Source: Odiellus spinosus (lineage: Eukaryota > Arthropoda > Arachnida > Opiliones > Phalangiidae). From it: a stretch of 64,000 bases of DNA. The position numbers were made by a program, and so were the translations under genes. The stretch lies in the NCBI GenBank assembly GCA_963920705.1, contig OY987233.1, positions 6,810,001-6,874,000 of the forward strand. The letters are read 5' to 3'. This document shows positions 34,591 through 47,029 of the stretch, piece by piece (position 1 is the first letter of the stretch; every line of letters begins with the position of its first letter). Below the pieces are notes generated by a model, which did not search any database, was not told where the DNA came from, and saw only the letters and a program-made list of their open reading frames with translations.

Positions 34591-35253
34591 GGTAAGACAT
34601 TCTTTATTACTTGGTTGTCTATGTAAAATTTGTCTGCTTATACGTATAGTTTTTGATATAATGGCAATTGGATTAACTGAAAATTAGATGGGTGATGATA
34701 GTATTAAGCTAAGGGGCGTTGTTTACTTTTATGGGATTAAGTGACAGACGTTTGCTACTGCACATATTTGTTTTTTCGTATTATTATAATACAAATATTT
34801 AAAATGTTCAGCTCTTAGTTGACGCATTTTCAAGAAACTTCAAAATTAAAATGTCTAAAATATATGGATTTAGTCTTTTCCTACATATGACGTAGTTTTG
34901 TTCTTGAACGAAATTAACCCTAATTTAAGTACTAAAGGTGGCCTTGAAAATCTAACTTTAATCCAAGAATTACACCTAAACAAAGCACCTAACTTTAATC
35001 ATTTGGAATTTGATACAATCGTGTGTTTACAAAAATCTTTATCTCTATGAAAGCCCATTGATTGACCATGACGATTGTAAAACGATATGCGTGTACTTAA
35101 AATTTTTACAAGAATTTTTAAGTATTCACAGTTAAATTGGATTTTCGTGTTAAAACTACGAACTTTTGAAGTTTTAAATTGCATTTATTCTTTCTTTATG
35201 CTTGACACGCGTCTATGTCTGTGTTAAATTATTCACGCCAAACGAAAGCTTTC

Positions 35254-35692
35254 TGTAAAGGGAGAATGAAATTTAAAATAAGACCTTGCTTATTTGCGTT
35301 GTAATTTTTAAACATTCTGGTCGTGCCTTTGAATTGTACCAAAAAATGGAAACCTGTTTTTGGTATTCAATTAAAAGGAGAATCTTCGACTAAACATAAG
35401 ACAACCCTCTCCCTCCTTTGTCTTAATAAAATCCCTGCGACACGCGCTGCTGCATGCACTCTTTGAATCGCGATAAATCCTGCACGTACTTGATTATTTT
35501 CACGCCCACAATCACATGCGTACCACAGCGCCTGTCGCGAAGGATGTTTTACGTGCGACATTCGGAAAATAGCTCTGAATTTCGCAATTACACAATTCAG
35601 AGACATTTCCAGAATGCTTTAATACGCGAACAATTCTTATTTAAAAATTTAGATTCGACAATAAATAACTTTCTTCTTCTCCCTACCTTTAA
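35254..35692. mobile_element. Palindromic MITE, family B, copy 2
   Basis: It starts TAAAGGGAGAATGAAATTT and ends CTTCTCCCTACCTTTAA. It shares GGTATTCAATTAAAAGGAGA with the copy in PPP1R37 intron 2, plus the AATGCTTTAATACGCGAACA segment near the right end. The centre is rich in CACGCG/CGCGTG-type sequence. Confidence 0.7.
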
Positions 35693-36499
35693 AGGGAGCC
35701 TAAAGAAATAATCTATAGCCTGTTTTGTTGATAAAACAATAATTTACTAATAAAAAAGTCCCTTCAGTCCGCTTAATTACTCCAAAATGTAAGTTCTAAA
35801 GTCAGGTTTTACCCCCCCCCCCTCCCCCGACTTAAATCGAAAGGGGGTACCAGCCAATTAGAATTTTACTTTGGGAAAATCTTATTAGGTGTTTTGTTGC
35901 CACCAACTCCAACGGGGTTCTGAAACGTCATGGGAAATGTGGCACCACCTTTTCGTTGGCTTGCTTCTTCTATTTATATAATAGTGGATTCTAAATGGTG
36001 GTCGACCTCCCATGTTCGCAATTTAACTATTTTAGATACTTTTTTTTTATCTAAGAAATCTCAAAATTGGGCATCGCGTATTACACATGATTTCCTTCAG
36101 TCTCTCTTTAAGAATCTAGAAAATTTTATAAAGTTTCTTCCTTTTAGGCCATAAGCTCTTGAGCTAGAGTCTCGTGATATAGACTTATATAAATTGTTTC
36201 CCTTGGCATCAATGTGAATAAGAAATTTTGGGTTTTTTTTTTTTTCATAAGCTATGGTCCCTTTTTTCTTGAAACATTAAAAAATTCAATTTCAAGTGAT
36301 TTATTTGAAAACGTGTAATTCGCAATACCAGAGTAAATGCTGCGTAGAAAAATGTTTGGCACTAATCCAATCTCTTGGCTTCTAAACCCCCTCGTAAATA
36401 AATTAAACCATTCTAATTAAATTTAAAATGCACCATCAAAATTATACTTTGCCACTTTATAGTTTTAGGCTTAAAATAGTGGCTGTATTTTGTTTTAAA

Positions 36500-36870
36500 G
36501 GGAAACTTGGAGCTAAAAATGAAATGGTATCTAAATGCAAAATTTTTGCACGAGTTTTAGACACGTTTTTGATGTTTAAATTAATTTCTAAAGTTTGGTG
36601 AAATTTCTATAAATATAAAATCGGGCCAATCATATTATTTCAGCCTTCAACAGCGCTTGTAATGTCATAACATTAAAAGAATAGGCCTGTGTTTGATGTC
36701 CAAGGTCTTTGGCATCAAACGCCGACCTATTCTTTTAATGTTAGGATATTACAAGCAATAATATGATTGGCCCAAATTTGTATTTACTTTTATTCAAATT
36801 TTAGCAAACTTTAGAAATTAATTTAAACACCAATTATTGTGTCTAATTATTGTGTAAAAATTCTCAAATA
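36500..36870. mobile_element. Palindromic element, family G, copy 1
   Basis: Outer arms: TTTAAATTAATTTCTAAAGT and its complement near 36810-36830. The inner hairpin pairs CATTAAAAGAATAGGCCTGT (about 36670) with GCCGACCTATTCTTTTAATG (about 36722-36741) around GTCCAAGGTCTTTGGC. Other copies: 44375-44655, 51430-51680, and an interrupted one at 52715-53530. Confidence 0.8.
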
Positions 36871-36883
36871 CACTTTTTTGGCA

Positions 36884-37020
36884 TAAAGGGACTATCTGTT
36901 GTTTTTAAATACTCTTTAAAGTCGCCTTATTTTCACGCTTAGCAGACGACGTAGTCAAACCTGGGATGTGTGCGTAAGAGAAGAGCATTTTAAAGGGGCA
37001 AAATTTTGAACAGATAGGAC
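36884..37020. repeat. Dispersed repeat, copy 2
   Basis: The second copy of the repeat at 32834-32990, with the same order of shared blocks. It lies directly beside family G copy 1. Confidence 0.7.
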
Positions 37021-37359
37021 CTTTAATGTTAGTATATATAAATTTGTAAACGTGACTGATATGAAACTAGGAAACTTTCTCGATCATTGCATGGTCGATG
37101 TTCATTGATTTAATCTATTTTACGTTCGCATTTTTCATTTTGCGGGAAAACTTTTTTAATATCGCGAAGTGATATATTTTTAGATGGCAGAGAGTAACCT
37201 CGTGAACCGAAAAGTGTGACGGGTAAAGGGCGCGACCTTTAAAGGTTTAAGAACCCTCTTTTTCAGTCAACCGAGCAGAGTGCCCTCGATATATGAGCTT
37301 TCTTCCTAATTAGTTTCGTTGGTTTCTCATGGATGGTTTTCAGGGAAACTAGTTTTTTT

Positions 37360-38755
37360 CTGTTAGAAGGAAGGTGCAGAGTAAAATAAATCATTTATCG
37401 ATTCTACTTTTACAAATAGGACTTGTTTTGCGTATTAAAACATTCAGGAAATGTCTCGAAGTTGTGTTAAAAAATCGGAAAAGATTCAGATTGTCATTCA
37501 TTTAATAGGAGTACCTTCGACCAATCAAAATACTCGCCACCCTTTGCTTCATGAAATATCAAATACACCTCTTTCCATTTATTTTTACGCCTTAAAATAC
37601 TTGGTATAAGTCTTTTCTCGAATCGATTTGATTCGATATCTCGAAACTGCTTCGGGAACCAGTTTCATACCGATTCGGTTTCAACAACAGGTAGATTAAG
37701 CTACAATAAATCGATTTATAAAGATAATGTGTGAACACGTGACGCTTAAAACGATTCCTGGCGAATTGAATATCAGTTTGATTTTACCATTTCAAAACGA
37801 TTAAGAAATGCTAGTGTGACCGTAGCTAAACAAAATCATAAATTTGAGAAATCAAGGTTAATTGCGAGTACTTCATTGAGACAAGGTTGGTACGACCTCA
37901 GTCATCAAAGTTAATTGTATTTATTATGATTTTTAAAATCAGTTTTTGTGCTGTCCAAGGAAACAATACATCCTGATAAGTGGGATATAGTTCAGATTTG
38001 TTAGTGTTGCAATTTCTTGCTGGCCTTTATCTTAGACGCCTGACAGGTTTTTAGAAGGAGGGGACATAAGAAAGTGTCTGTGAAAGTTTGAAGTGTATCA
38101 CTTCAAGAACCCTTTGAAGGTCATATAGTAATAAAAGAAATTGAAACCTTTTCCTTCAATACTTTGATGAAATGAAAAATATAAAAATAGATTTTTTTCT
38201 TCTTATTTTCGGTTCCTCCATCTCTTTGGTTTATAGATCTCAACCTTTTTGGTCTTTTAGTGCTTTGAGTATCACAAAATGGTTCAGTTCATCTTAAAGT
38301 AATGCTGTCATTAATTATTTTTCATTTTATAATTTTTTTCTTACAATTAAAAACAATCGTAATCAAAATTTTTACACTTTTGAGTTGACGAATTCAGAAT
38401 TAAAATGATAAAAGTTTATATAAATTTAATTTTTCAGCTTAGAATATGGGAAAAACTTTTAAGGATAATCTTAAAATGAAACGTAGGATTTTCTGTTGAG
38501 TACTTTCATGAGAAAGACAGCGCGAAAGTAATATTTTTATCACGTGCTGGAATCAGTCGCGCGTACAACAGCGCGTGTCGCGGGTATTTTATGAAGCCAA
38601 AGGTACAAGGGAGTGTTTTGATAAGTCTGATGTTTTTCACATTCGGACAAGTACATTTACAATATTTTAATACAAGAATCAGTTGCCTATTGCCTTAAAT
38701 AGAATCGATAAAGAATTCACTTGATTTTTCTACTTCACCCTCCCTTTCAAAACTA
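37360..38755. mobile_element. Family B element possibly split by an insertion
   Basis: The left-arm-like sequence (GAAGGAAGGTGCAGAGTAAAA, with TTGTTTTGCGTATTAAAACA) is at 37360-37565. A right-arm-like sequence (CAATATTTTAATACAAGAATC ... TCTACTTCACCCTCCCTTT) is at 38440-38755. About 0.9 kb of unrelated DNA lies between them. A split element and two solo halves are both possible. Confidence 0.4.
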
Positions 38756-39505
38756 GTCAACCCAATGGTATGAAAAAGTTAAATATATGCTTTAAAGAAA
38801 TGACTTTAATTTCAAATTTTTCTAAGCTTGACTCCAAAGTAAGAATTTCAATTTTTAATTAACAAGTCAGGGAATTTTAATACGTTTTACGTTGTTTTTT
38901 CCAGTCTTAAGGCTAATTTTAGTAAAATTATAAATTAAATTACTTAGATGCGAAAGCTATTTTATAATTTACTCAGAATAGTTTTACCAATTTTCCTTTT
39001 ATTACGGTCTAAAAATAGAGAAATATAATGATTGTTCTATTTAATCCTAAAATTTCTTAGAAAATGGCATCTAAAATCCTGTGATAACTACGTCCCGAAA
39101 TCACGTGGCGTTAAGGTTATTAAGCAGTTATTTTCGTTTTCATAAAACGCTAGGGGTCAGAGGGCTCAGAAGTCACTCGAGAGACACGGATATAGAAAAA
39201 ATAAGCTTAAGAAATGCTCGGTGCTCACGAGCGCTAAGAGCTTTACAAGCAATGACGTAGCTTATGACGTCGACTTATTTGTCATTAACACGTTACCATT
39301 CTTTAGCTCTTAGCCTTAAAAATATGCCGAATTTATGGTTTTCCAACGACATATTTTAAAACGTTTGGCCACTATTCCTCTTAAAGATCTTCCTTGATGG
39401 TAGCTAGGAGATGTTTTTCAATTTCAGCGTTGGATACGTTGACTGATTTAATCTTGGGGAACTTTGTATCAAAGCGGATTATTTCATTTTTGGAATTAAA
39501 TCTGG

Positions 39506-39542
<37 letters not shown>

Positions 39543-40723
39543 ATGTTGTAAGAAAATAGTTTTTACGCGCCAAAGGCTTTCCCCTCTGGTTCCTGGAAAC
39601 TTTTTAATGAAATTCTAGAAGACAAAATCATTCATCCACGTGCTAATCGATTTTATTTCACTTGACGAGACCCCGAGCCTTAACTCTCCGATACATTCGA
39701 GGTATAGAAAAGTTTCCCAAAAATCCTTAACAGTCATTTTTTTCTCGTTAGAACTAACTTATTCTCAAACTTCCCGCGCGATACCCGCCAAACCATTATC
39801 AGCTGGGGTTCTTCTGCCCGGCAACGAAACCACACTCTTTCTTAATATTTCTCGTGAACATAAGTTAATTACTTATTAAATATAAGTATAATACATCTAT
39901 TGTATATCAAAAAACACTCAATTCCCGATTCAATTTAGGCAGCTGGTAAAATTGATCTCCTGCCAACCTCGCGAATTGAACGAGGGAACAGACGCTGTAC
40001 ATTTGAGTTCACTGATTTCAGCTTTGAGCCTTTGTCAGTGCATTGAGTTCAAACTCTTATAAACACTGAGATCTGCTTTGATAGTGCAAAGAGTTAAAAA
40101 TAATTGTACACCTTTCTAGAACTATCCAGTACTTTCTAGAATTTCGTACAATTTTCGGAATTTCCCAGACTTTTCTAGAAATTAAGTACTTTCCAAAATT
40201 TTCTACAATTTTTTCGGAATTTCTCAGACCTTTCTAGAACTTTCAAGCACTTTCCAGAATTTTTTAGACCTCTCCAGACTTCTCTGGAACCATTTAGAAT
40301 ATTCTCCGAAAATTTAGACTTACGCACGTACCAACGTACTAAAGTAACAGTGTTTGATAAAGATGACGAAAATGATGCCATTATCCATTTAAAAGTAATA
40401 TTACTGCTAAAGCCAAGACAAAAGGAACCTATTAAAATGCGTACGTCTAAATCATATTTTATGCAAAAAAGCTTATTCTTCGAGCAGATTTTTGTGAACT
40501 CTTTCGGGCCGTAATTATTACTGAGATTGTAATAGAGATTTCCCAAAAAGAAAAGAAAGAAAAAGAAGAAAAAATTGAATTAATCTTGGGCAGTAAAGTG
40601 AAAGTTCCGAATTAAATTCTCTCCGTGCATATGGGATAATTTTTCCATTAAAGGTCAAGTCTCGTATACAATTTTAAAGAGAAACCACGAGCTAGAAATG
40701 GCAGCTTATGAATTTATTTATTT
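38756..40723. other. Intergenic, no gene seen
   Basis: AT-rich sequence. At 40110-40300 there is a loose repetition of TTTCTAGAA / TTTCCAGAA / TTTCGGAATTT phrases with GAA-nTTC symmetry, about every 15-25 bp. It reads like a degenerate simple repeat. No gene recognised. Confidence 0.5.
39511..39540. repeat. TC dinucleotide microsatellite
   Basis: About 15 TC units in gene-poor DNA. Confidence 0.95.
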
Positions 40724-42802
40724 GAATTAGGCTTAATCGACCCTTTGAAATTAGGCTTAATCGACCCTTTGAAATTAGGCTTAATCGACCCTTTGAAATT
40801 AGGCTTAATCGACCCTTTGAAATTAGGCTTAATCGACCCTTTGAAATTAGGCTTAATCGACCCTTTGAAATTAGGCTTAATCGACCCTTTGAAATTAGGC
40901 TTAATCGACCCTTTGAAATTAGGCTTAATCGACCCTTTGAAATTAGGCTTAATCGACCCTTTGAAATTAGGCTTAATCGACCCTTTGAAATTAGGCTTAA
41001 TCGACCCTTTGAAATTAGGCTTAATCGACCCTTTGAAATTAGGCTTAATCGACCCTTTGAAATTAGGCTTAATCGACCCTTTGAAATTAGGCTTAATCGA
41101 CCCTTTGAAATTAGGCTTAATCGACCCTTTGAAATTAGGCTTAATCGACCCTTTGAAATTAGGCTTAATCGACCCTTTGAAATTAGGCTTAATCGACCCT
41201 TTGAAATTAGGCTTAATCGACCCTTTGAAATTAGGCTTAATCGACCCTTTGAAATTAGGCTTAATCGACCCTTTGAAATTAGGCTTAATCGACCCTTTGA
41301 AATTAGGCTTAATCGACCCTTTGAAATTAGGCTTAATCGACCCTTTGAAATTAGGGTTAATCGACCCTTTGAAATTAGGGTTAATCGACCCTTTGAAATT
41401 AGGGTTAATCGACCCTTTGAAATTAGGGTTAATCGACCCTTTGAAATTAGGGTTAATCGACCCTTTGAAATTATTGTTAATCGACCCTTTGAAATTAGGG
41501 TTAATCGACGGTTGAAAATAGGCTTAATCGACCCTTTGAAATTAGGCTTAATCGACCCTTTGAAATTAGGCTTAATCGACCCTTTGAAATTAGGCTTAAT
41601 CGACCCTTTGAAATTAGGCTTAATCGACCCTTTGAAATTAGGCTTAATCGACCCTTTGAAATTAGGCTTAATCGACCCTTTGAAATTAGGCTTAATCGAC
41701 CCTTTGAAATTAGGCTTAATCGACCCCTTGAAATTAGGCTTAATCGACCCTTTGAAATTAGGCTTAATCGACCCTTTGAAATTAGGCTTAATCGACCCTT
41801 TGAAATTAGGCTTAATCGACCCTTTGAAATTAGGCTTAATCGACCCTTTGAAATTAGGCTTAATCGACCCTTTGAAATTAGGCTTAATCGACCCTTTGAA
41901 ATTAGGCTTAATCGACCCTTTGAAATTAGGCTTAATCGACCCTTTGAAATTAGGCTTAATCGACCCTTTGAAATTAGGCTTAATCGACCCTTTGAAATTA
42001 GGCTTAATCGACCCTTTGAAATTAGGCTTAATCGACCCTTTGAAATTAGGCTTAATCGACCCTTTGAAATTAGGCTTAATCGACCCTTTGAAATTAGGCT
42101 TAATCGACCCTTTGAAATTAGGCTTAATCGACCCTTTGAAATTAGGCTTAATCGACCCTTTGAAATTAGGCTTAATCGACCCTTTGAAATTAGGCTTAAT
42201 CGACCCTTTGAAATTAGGCTTAATCGACCCTTTGAAATTAGGCTTAATCGACCCTTTGAAATTAGGCTTAATCGACCCTTTGAAATTAGGCTTAATCGAC
42301 CCTTTGAAATTAGGCTTAATCGACCCTTTGAAATTAGGCTTAATCGACCCTTTGAAATTAGGCTTAATCGACCCTTTGAAATTAGGCTTAATCGACCCTT
42401 TGAAATTAGGCTTAATCGACCCTTTGAAATTAGGCTTAATCGACCCTTTGAAATTAGGCTTAATCGACCCTTTGAAATTAGGCTTAATCGACCCTTTGAA
42501 ATTAGGCTTAATCGACCCTTTGAAATTAGGCTTAATCGACCCTTTGAAATTAGGCTTAATCGACCCTTTGAAATTAGGCTTAATCGACCCTTTGAAATTA
42601 GGCTTAATCGACCCTTTGAAATTAGGCTTAATCGACCCTTTGAAATTAGGCTTAATCGACCCTTTGAAATTAGGCTTAATCGACCCTTTGAAATTAGGCT
42701 TAATCGACCCTTTGAAATTAGGGTTAATCGACGGGTGAAATTAGGCTTAAATGACGGTTGAAAATAGGTTTAATCGACGGGTGAAGTTAGGCTTAATCGA
42801 CG
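40724..42802. repeat. 24-bp satellite array, about 86 copies
   Basis: The monomer is ATTAGGCTTAATCGACCCTT plus TGAA. It is near-perfect apart from a GGGTTAATC block (41350-41510), an irregular junction GACGGTTGAAAATAGG at 41508-41521, and similar irregular units at the right edge (42720-42802). Because 24 is divisible by three, one strand stays open for hundreds of codons (KLGLIDPL repeats). This is not a gene. Confidence 0.98.
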
Positions 42803-44374
42803 TTTAGAAAAATACAGTGACAGGCTCACTTTAGCCATAAAAAATCGTCTTTTTAGATATTTCCCCCTTAGAACCAAATAAATTAGGATTCAAACTACTT
42901 TTTGGAATGGGTTAGCTTTTATTTCTCGAAATGAATGGCCATTGACAAACTTTAGTATAGCGTTGACCCATCCGGCCATCCCATAAAACATTAAGTGATT
43001 TAGCAAAGCATGCAACGGGCCATCTCTGACTCAATAACCCAACTCTTCGTTCGCGCTCGATAAAATTCAAATGGAAAAAGCTTTCCCTAATGGGCAACAC
43101 GATTGGAAAGCTGTAGTAATTAGTGGCAAGCGGTAATTAATTTATTAATTGCTTGGGAATTCCAATTAAGAATATGGGTTCTCGGTTTTATTCTCCTGTC
43201 GTTAAATGGCTGAGTCTGTTAAGTTTCAATATCGCGTTTCACTAAAATTAAATGACATAACGGAAATACTAGGAATACACTGGCCTTCACTATTGATATA
43301 GCCATCCACACCTATCTTAAACAAGTGATATTGTTTAAATAGACCTAATCCACCAGTAAAATATTTTACAAACAAATATTAAACTAGAAATAAATATAAA
43401 ACTTACTCGGAAAATAGGCTTAGCTTGATTCATGGAGATCCTGAATTTCTTCGCATAGATGAGTAGGCGACAATTCAAAAGATAATGGAATTCTCATGGA
43501 GATCTCGCCTTAACGACGAGCATTTTGCTCATTGGTAGCTGACCCTTCAATGGGTAAAAATTCATGATCTCCATGAATCCAGCTAAGCCTATTTTCCGGG
43601 TAAGTTTTAAATCAATTTCAATGGTAAAAGTATTTATGTGTGTAGTAACCGTAGCGACAAAAACCAAGGCTTATCACTTCGATGTAGAATCTGAATCATC
43701 TCTCGATATTATTTTCGCCATACCCCTACAACAACATACGCCCATTTTCCCAAACTCGTAAACATCTCGAATTACCTATTGTGTTTCGAACTTTCTATCC
43801 TCGTCTTAAAAAAACGGAGTTTTATCTTTTTTATACGATCCGAGAGAGTTTTTCGTCTTATTTTCCAGGGGGTTATCTATCCATGGACGTATGATACTTG
43901 TTAAGCACCGTTTTAAATTTTTTTTGGCCAAAAAAGTAATAATAAAAAAGCTAGTAAATCATTCTTCAAGTTTATAAGACGAGATACTGCGGGTGTCAAT
44001 GAAGTGAGTCCGATTTTCAGTTCATGGTTTCACCCTAAGTATTCCGAAATTTGTACAGAAAGGCGATCAGGACCAGTATATTCTTTCAGACTCGAAATCG
44101 CGACGGCCGTGCGAGACACGCTCCTTCGTTTCGCGAGAGGGGAGAGTCGTTTTCCATCGATACATTTTCACCCCCGTAAATATCTAGACAGTTAGGCGCG
44201 ATATTAGCACCGCCTACTTAGTTCCAATCTCAATCGCTAGAGAGGGCAATTTCGAATTGCGTATCTCGACCGTTTAAAGTTTTTGTATTATTTTTCCTGT
44301 CTCCTCGGGCGAAAGCTCTGTCGACAAAACTTTCAGAACCAATATATGCCTTGTTGTAAACTTGCAGTATAATT
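42803..44374. other. Intergenic region with a family A fragment
   Basis: 43322-43625 is a partial family A MITE (CCGGAAAATAGGCTTAGC and its inverse around a 130-bp centre). The rest, including a GC-richer patch at 44030-44180, has no recognised gene. Confidence 0.6.
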
Positions 44375-44655
44375 TACCTTTGATCATAGTTGCAATGTCC
44401 TAACATTAAAATAATAGGCTGGCGTTTGATGCCCAAGACCTTAGACGTCAAACTCCGGTCTATTCTGTTAATGTTAAGACATTGCAAGCGCTGTTGAAGT
44501 CTGATCCGAGTTTACATTTTTATTAAACTTTAGAAATTAATTTAAACACCAAAAACGTGTCTCAAAATTATGAAAAATTCTAGAACACGTTTTTGGGCAT
44601 GATGATTTCGAAAATAAAATCTAAAGCTGTTCCATTTTTAGCTCCAAAAATGCTA
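44375..44655. mobile_element. Palindromic element, family G, copy 2
   Basis: The inner hairpin is TTGCAATGTCCTAACATTAA with its inverse TTAATGTTAAGACATTGCAA, around a CCAAGACCTTAGACGTC loop. The right arm with AGAAATTAATTTAAACACCA is kept; the left arm is truncated. Confidence 0.75.
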
Positions 44656-45111
44656 CCATCAAATTCCAACTGCTCACTATGATATCAAAATTCTTTCTAG
44701 TTCAATTCCTCCATGTTTTTTTTTTATTTATTTTTATCCTGGTCGCGATCTAGGTTATATGGGGCATAGAAAGTTATTTTTTATTTGCTAAAAATCTGTG
44801 CAAGCTATCAAACGTATATCTTTTATCATATAGTATAACCAAATAACATATAAGCGAGGTTATGGCGCAGTTACAATGAAGATCATATATGGTCGTTATA
44901 CTTGGAACGTTTTGGTTGAGGACAGTTGGAGTTGGGGGAAAATTAATGACGATATACCACGCGCGAGGGAAATGTTTCCCTTTGCCACATTCTTATTTTT
45001 AAGACCCCCTAAAGAGGTTATTGAAAATATAGTAAAATTTATTCCTACATTAACGCGCAAGTGGTTCTAAAACGTCTAATATTTGGAATTTGAATTGTGA
45101 TTGTTATTGTT

Positions 45112-45440
45112 CAAGGGAGAATGCAATCTAATAACAAGTGATTTTTCTATAGATTTCTAGATGTTTAAATGGGTCTAGTACACCAGTAAACGTTTTTAGA
45201 AACAAACTACAAATAAATTAACTTACCTGGAAAATAGGCTTAGCTTGATTCATGGAGATCCCGAATTTCTTCTCATTGATAGGTCAGCGACCAATGCGAA
45301 AAGCCCCCTCGATAAGGCGAGATCTCCATGAGACTTCCAATTACATTCGATTGGTCGCTGACCCATCAATGCGAAGTAATTCAGGATCTCCATGAATCCA
45401 GCTAAGCCTATTTTTCGGGTAAGTTTTAAGTTTATTAACT
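45112..45440. mobile_element. Palindromic MITE, family A, copy 3
   Basis: It starts AAGGGAGAATGCAATCTAAT. The central inverted pair is GGAAAATAGGCTTAGC / GCTAAGCCTATTTTTC, with GATCTCCATG at several places. The right terminus is missing. Confidence 0.75.
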
Positions 45441-45675
45441 GTTAGATTATGTACTCGTGACGTCGATTTTACTAATCGTTTCAATATGCCTCCATAGAAT
45501 AACGAATCGGCTTATCCAATGAAGAAAAATTATTCTATTTTGGTTTAAAATGGTCGAAATTTGAAAACAGAATTTTACAAAGCAGACAAATGAAATAACA
45601 GTAATTCAATAAAAGTGAAATAAAGGCTAGTTAAATTTAGTCCACTGAGTTTTACGTCGGAATTTTGTTAAAATT

Positions 45676-46038
45676 CAGGGTTGCCACAGGTCACGGAGGT
45701 CACGAAAAAGTCGTGGATTTTGAAAATGAACCCCAAAAGTCAGGGAAAAGTCGTGGAATTTTAAGATATTATTAAAAGTCGGGGAATTTAAACATCTTTC
45801 AAGAAGCCAGGAAATTACAATCAATATCTGCAGAATAGATTTGAAGCTGACCGTGTCGGTTGTATAGATTAGAACAAAGAACGCGTGCTAAAAGTTTGGC
45901 GAACGCAATTATATAAAGAATAAAAGTTTAACAATTGGGTAGTGTTAGCTGAAACGGTCAGGGAAAATCGTTGGAACAGGTCAAGGAAAAACCTGGAAAA
46001 GTCAGGGAATTTAAATCTGAAATACTGTGGCAACCCTG
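45676..46038. mobile_element. CAGGGTTGCCAC-ended element, copy 2 (reverse orientation)
   Basis: It has the same inverted ends as 27394-27717 and the same interior read on the other strand (GCTGACCGTGTCGGTTGTAT, GTCAGGGAATTT). It is 363 bp. No clear target duplication was found. Confidence 0.8.
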
Positions 46039-46424
46039 GTTTTGAAACGACAACATCAGTATGTTTCGTATACTTTCAACCCAAGGTAGCTCGTATATAC
46101 TTCTGATGGTAACTTAATTTCGTTCGAACTTCCAATTCGGGGTGCAATTGATTACATCTTCTTTAATTAAGTTCAAAAGTTGAGGTGAATTGATACAAAA
46201 TGTTCAATTTCGTAGATGGAAGAAGGTACAGTAGTTGGTACCTTATTTTCTAGAACAGTATGATTTATTATACGAAATCCATTCGTCATCTAAATGTGAC
46301 ATTTAAATTTTTCGCCCTCAAAACCGTATATGCTTGTCATACTCCCAATTTTCCCATTATTATCTGAAATTCGATTTCGCTCTGGCATGAACCCTATAAG
46401 CACATTTTCCAATTGAAACCGATT

Positions 46425-46905
46425 TCAATTAAAGTGAGGCTGTCACCATATTTTTTCGGTCTGTAACGTCTTTCATACCTGTTTGCTATCAAAAACTATC
46501 GCCACGCCGCCCTGCTTATTGACGTCAAAAAATCTGAGGTGTTGAGTTTAAACATGGCTCAAAGCCTTCGCTAAAGGAAGACAAAACCTCAGCGACGCAG
46601 CGCCACCTAGACTCCTTAAGGTTGCGAGTACTCATAATTTTAAACCTTTGGGTTGACGCGTTCAAATGAACATGATAAAAGGTATATAAATTTGTTTTTA
46701 CCTCTTTATGACGTGAAATTAAGTACTTTCACGAAAGAGACGGTCTGAAATCAACCTTTCACGTGTTGGAATGCGTAAGAATCGACAATAGGCTCTACAA
46801 TACCCACGTGACTATAGTTATGACGTAGTTCTGGTTTTTTGTTTTCCTAAATTTCAAAGATGGTGATTATAAAATATATTTTTATTGTTGGGATAATGAA
46901 CAACT
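46425..46905. mobile_element. Dispersed element, family E, copy 1
   Basis: It begins AAAGTGAGGCTGTCACCAT and carries the family blocks TACTTTCACGAAAGAGAC, TAGGCTCTACAATA and GACTATAGTTATGACGTAGT. Further copies or parts are at 49490-50525, 52040-52430, 56240-56350, 57290-57965 and 59235-59705. Confidence 0.65.
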
Positions 46906-47029
46906 GAAAGGGGCTTTTTCATGCTAAAATATGGGCTTCGGGATCATTTTAGTTTTACAGGGGACTATTTCCGCTAAGCCTACTTTGGCTTGGCTTAAAT
47001 AGTCGGCCGTACCATAAAAGGTGGGCCGA

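Noticed and set aside
40745..42738. Open frames of 256 and 408 codons encoding KLGLIDPL repeats
   Set aside because: They come from the 24-bp satellite with a period divisible by three. There is no promoter, splice or domain evidence.
40724..42802. TTAGGC as a nematode-type telomeric repeat
   Set aside because: TTAGGC occurs only once per 24-bp unit and never in direct hexamer tandem, so this is a satellite and not telomere sequence.
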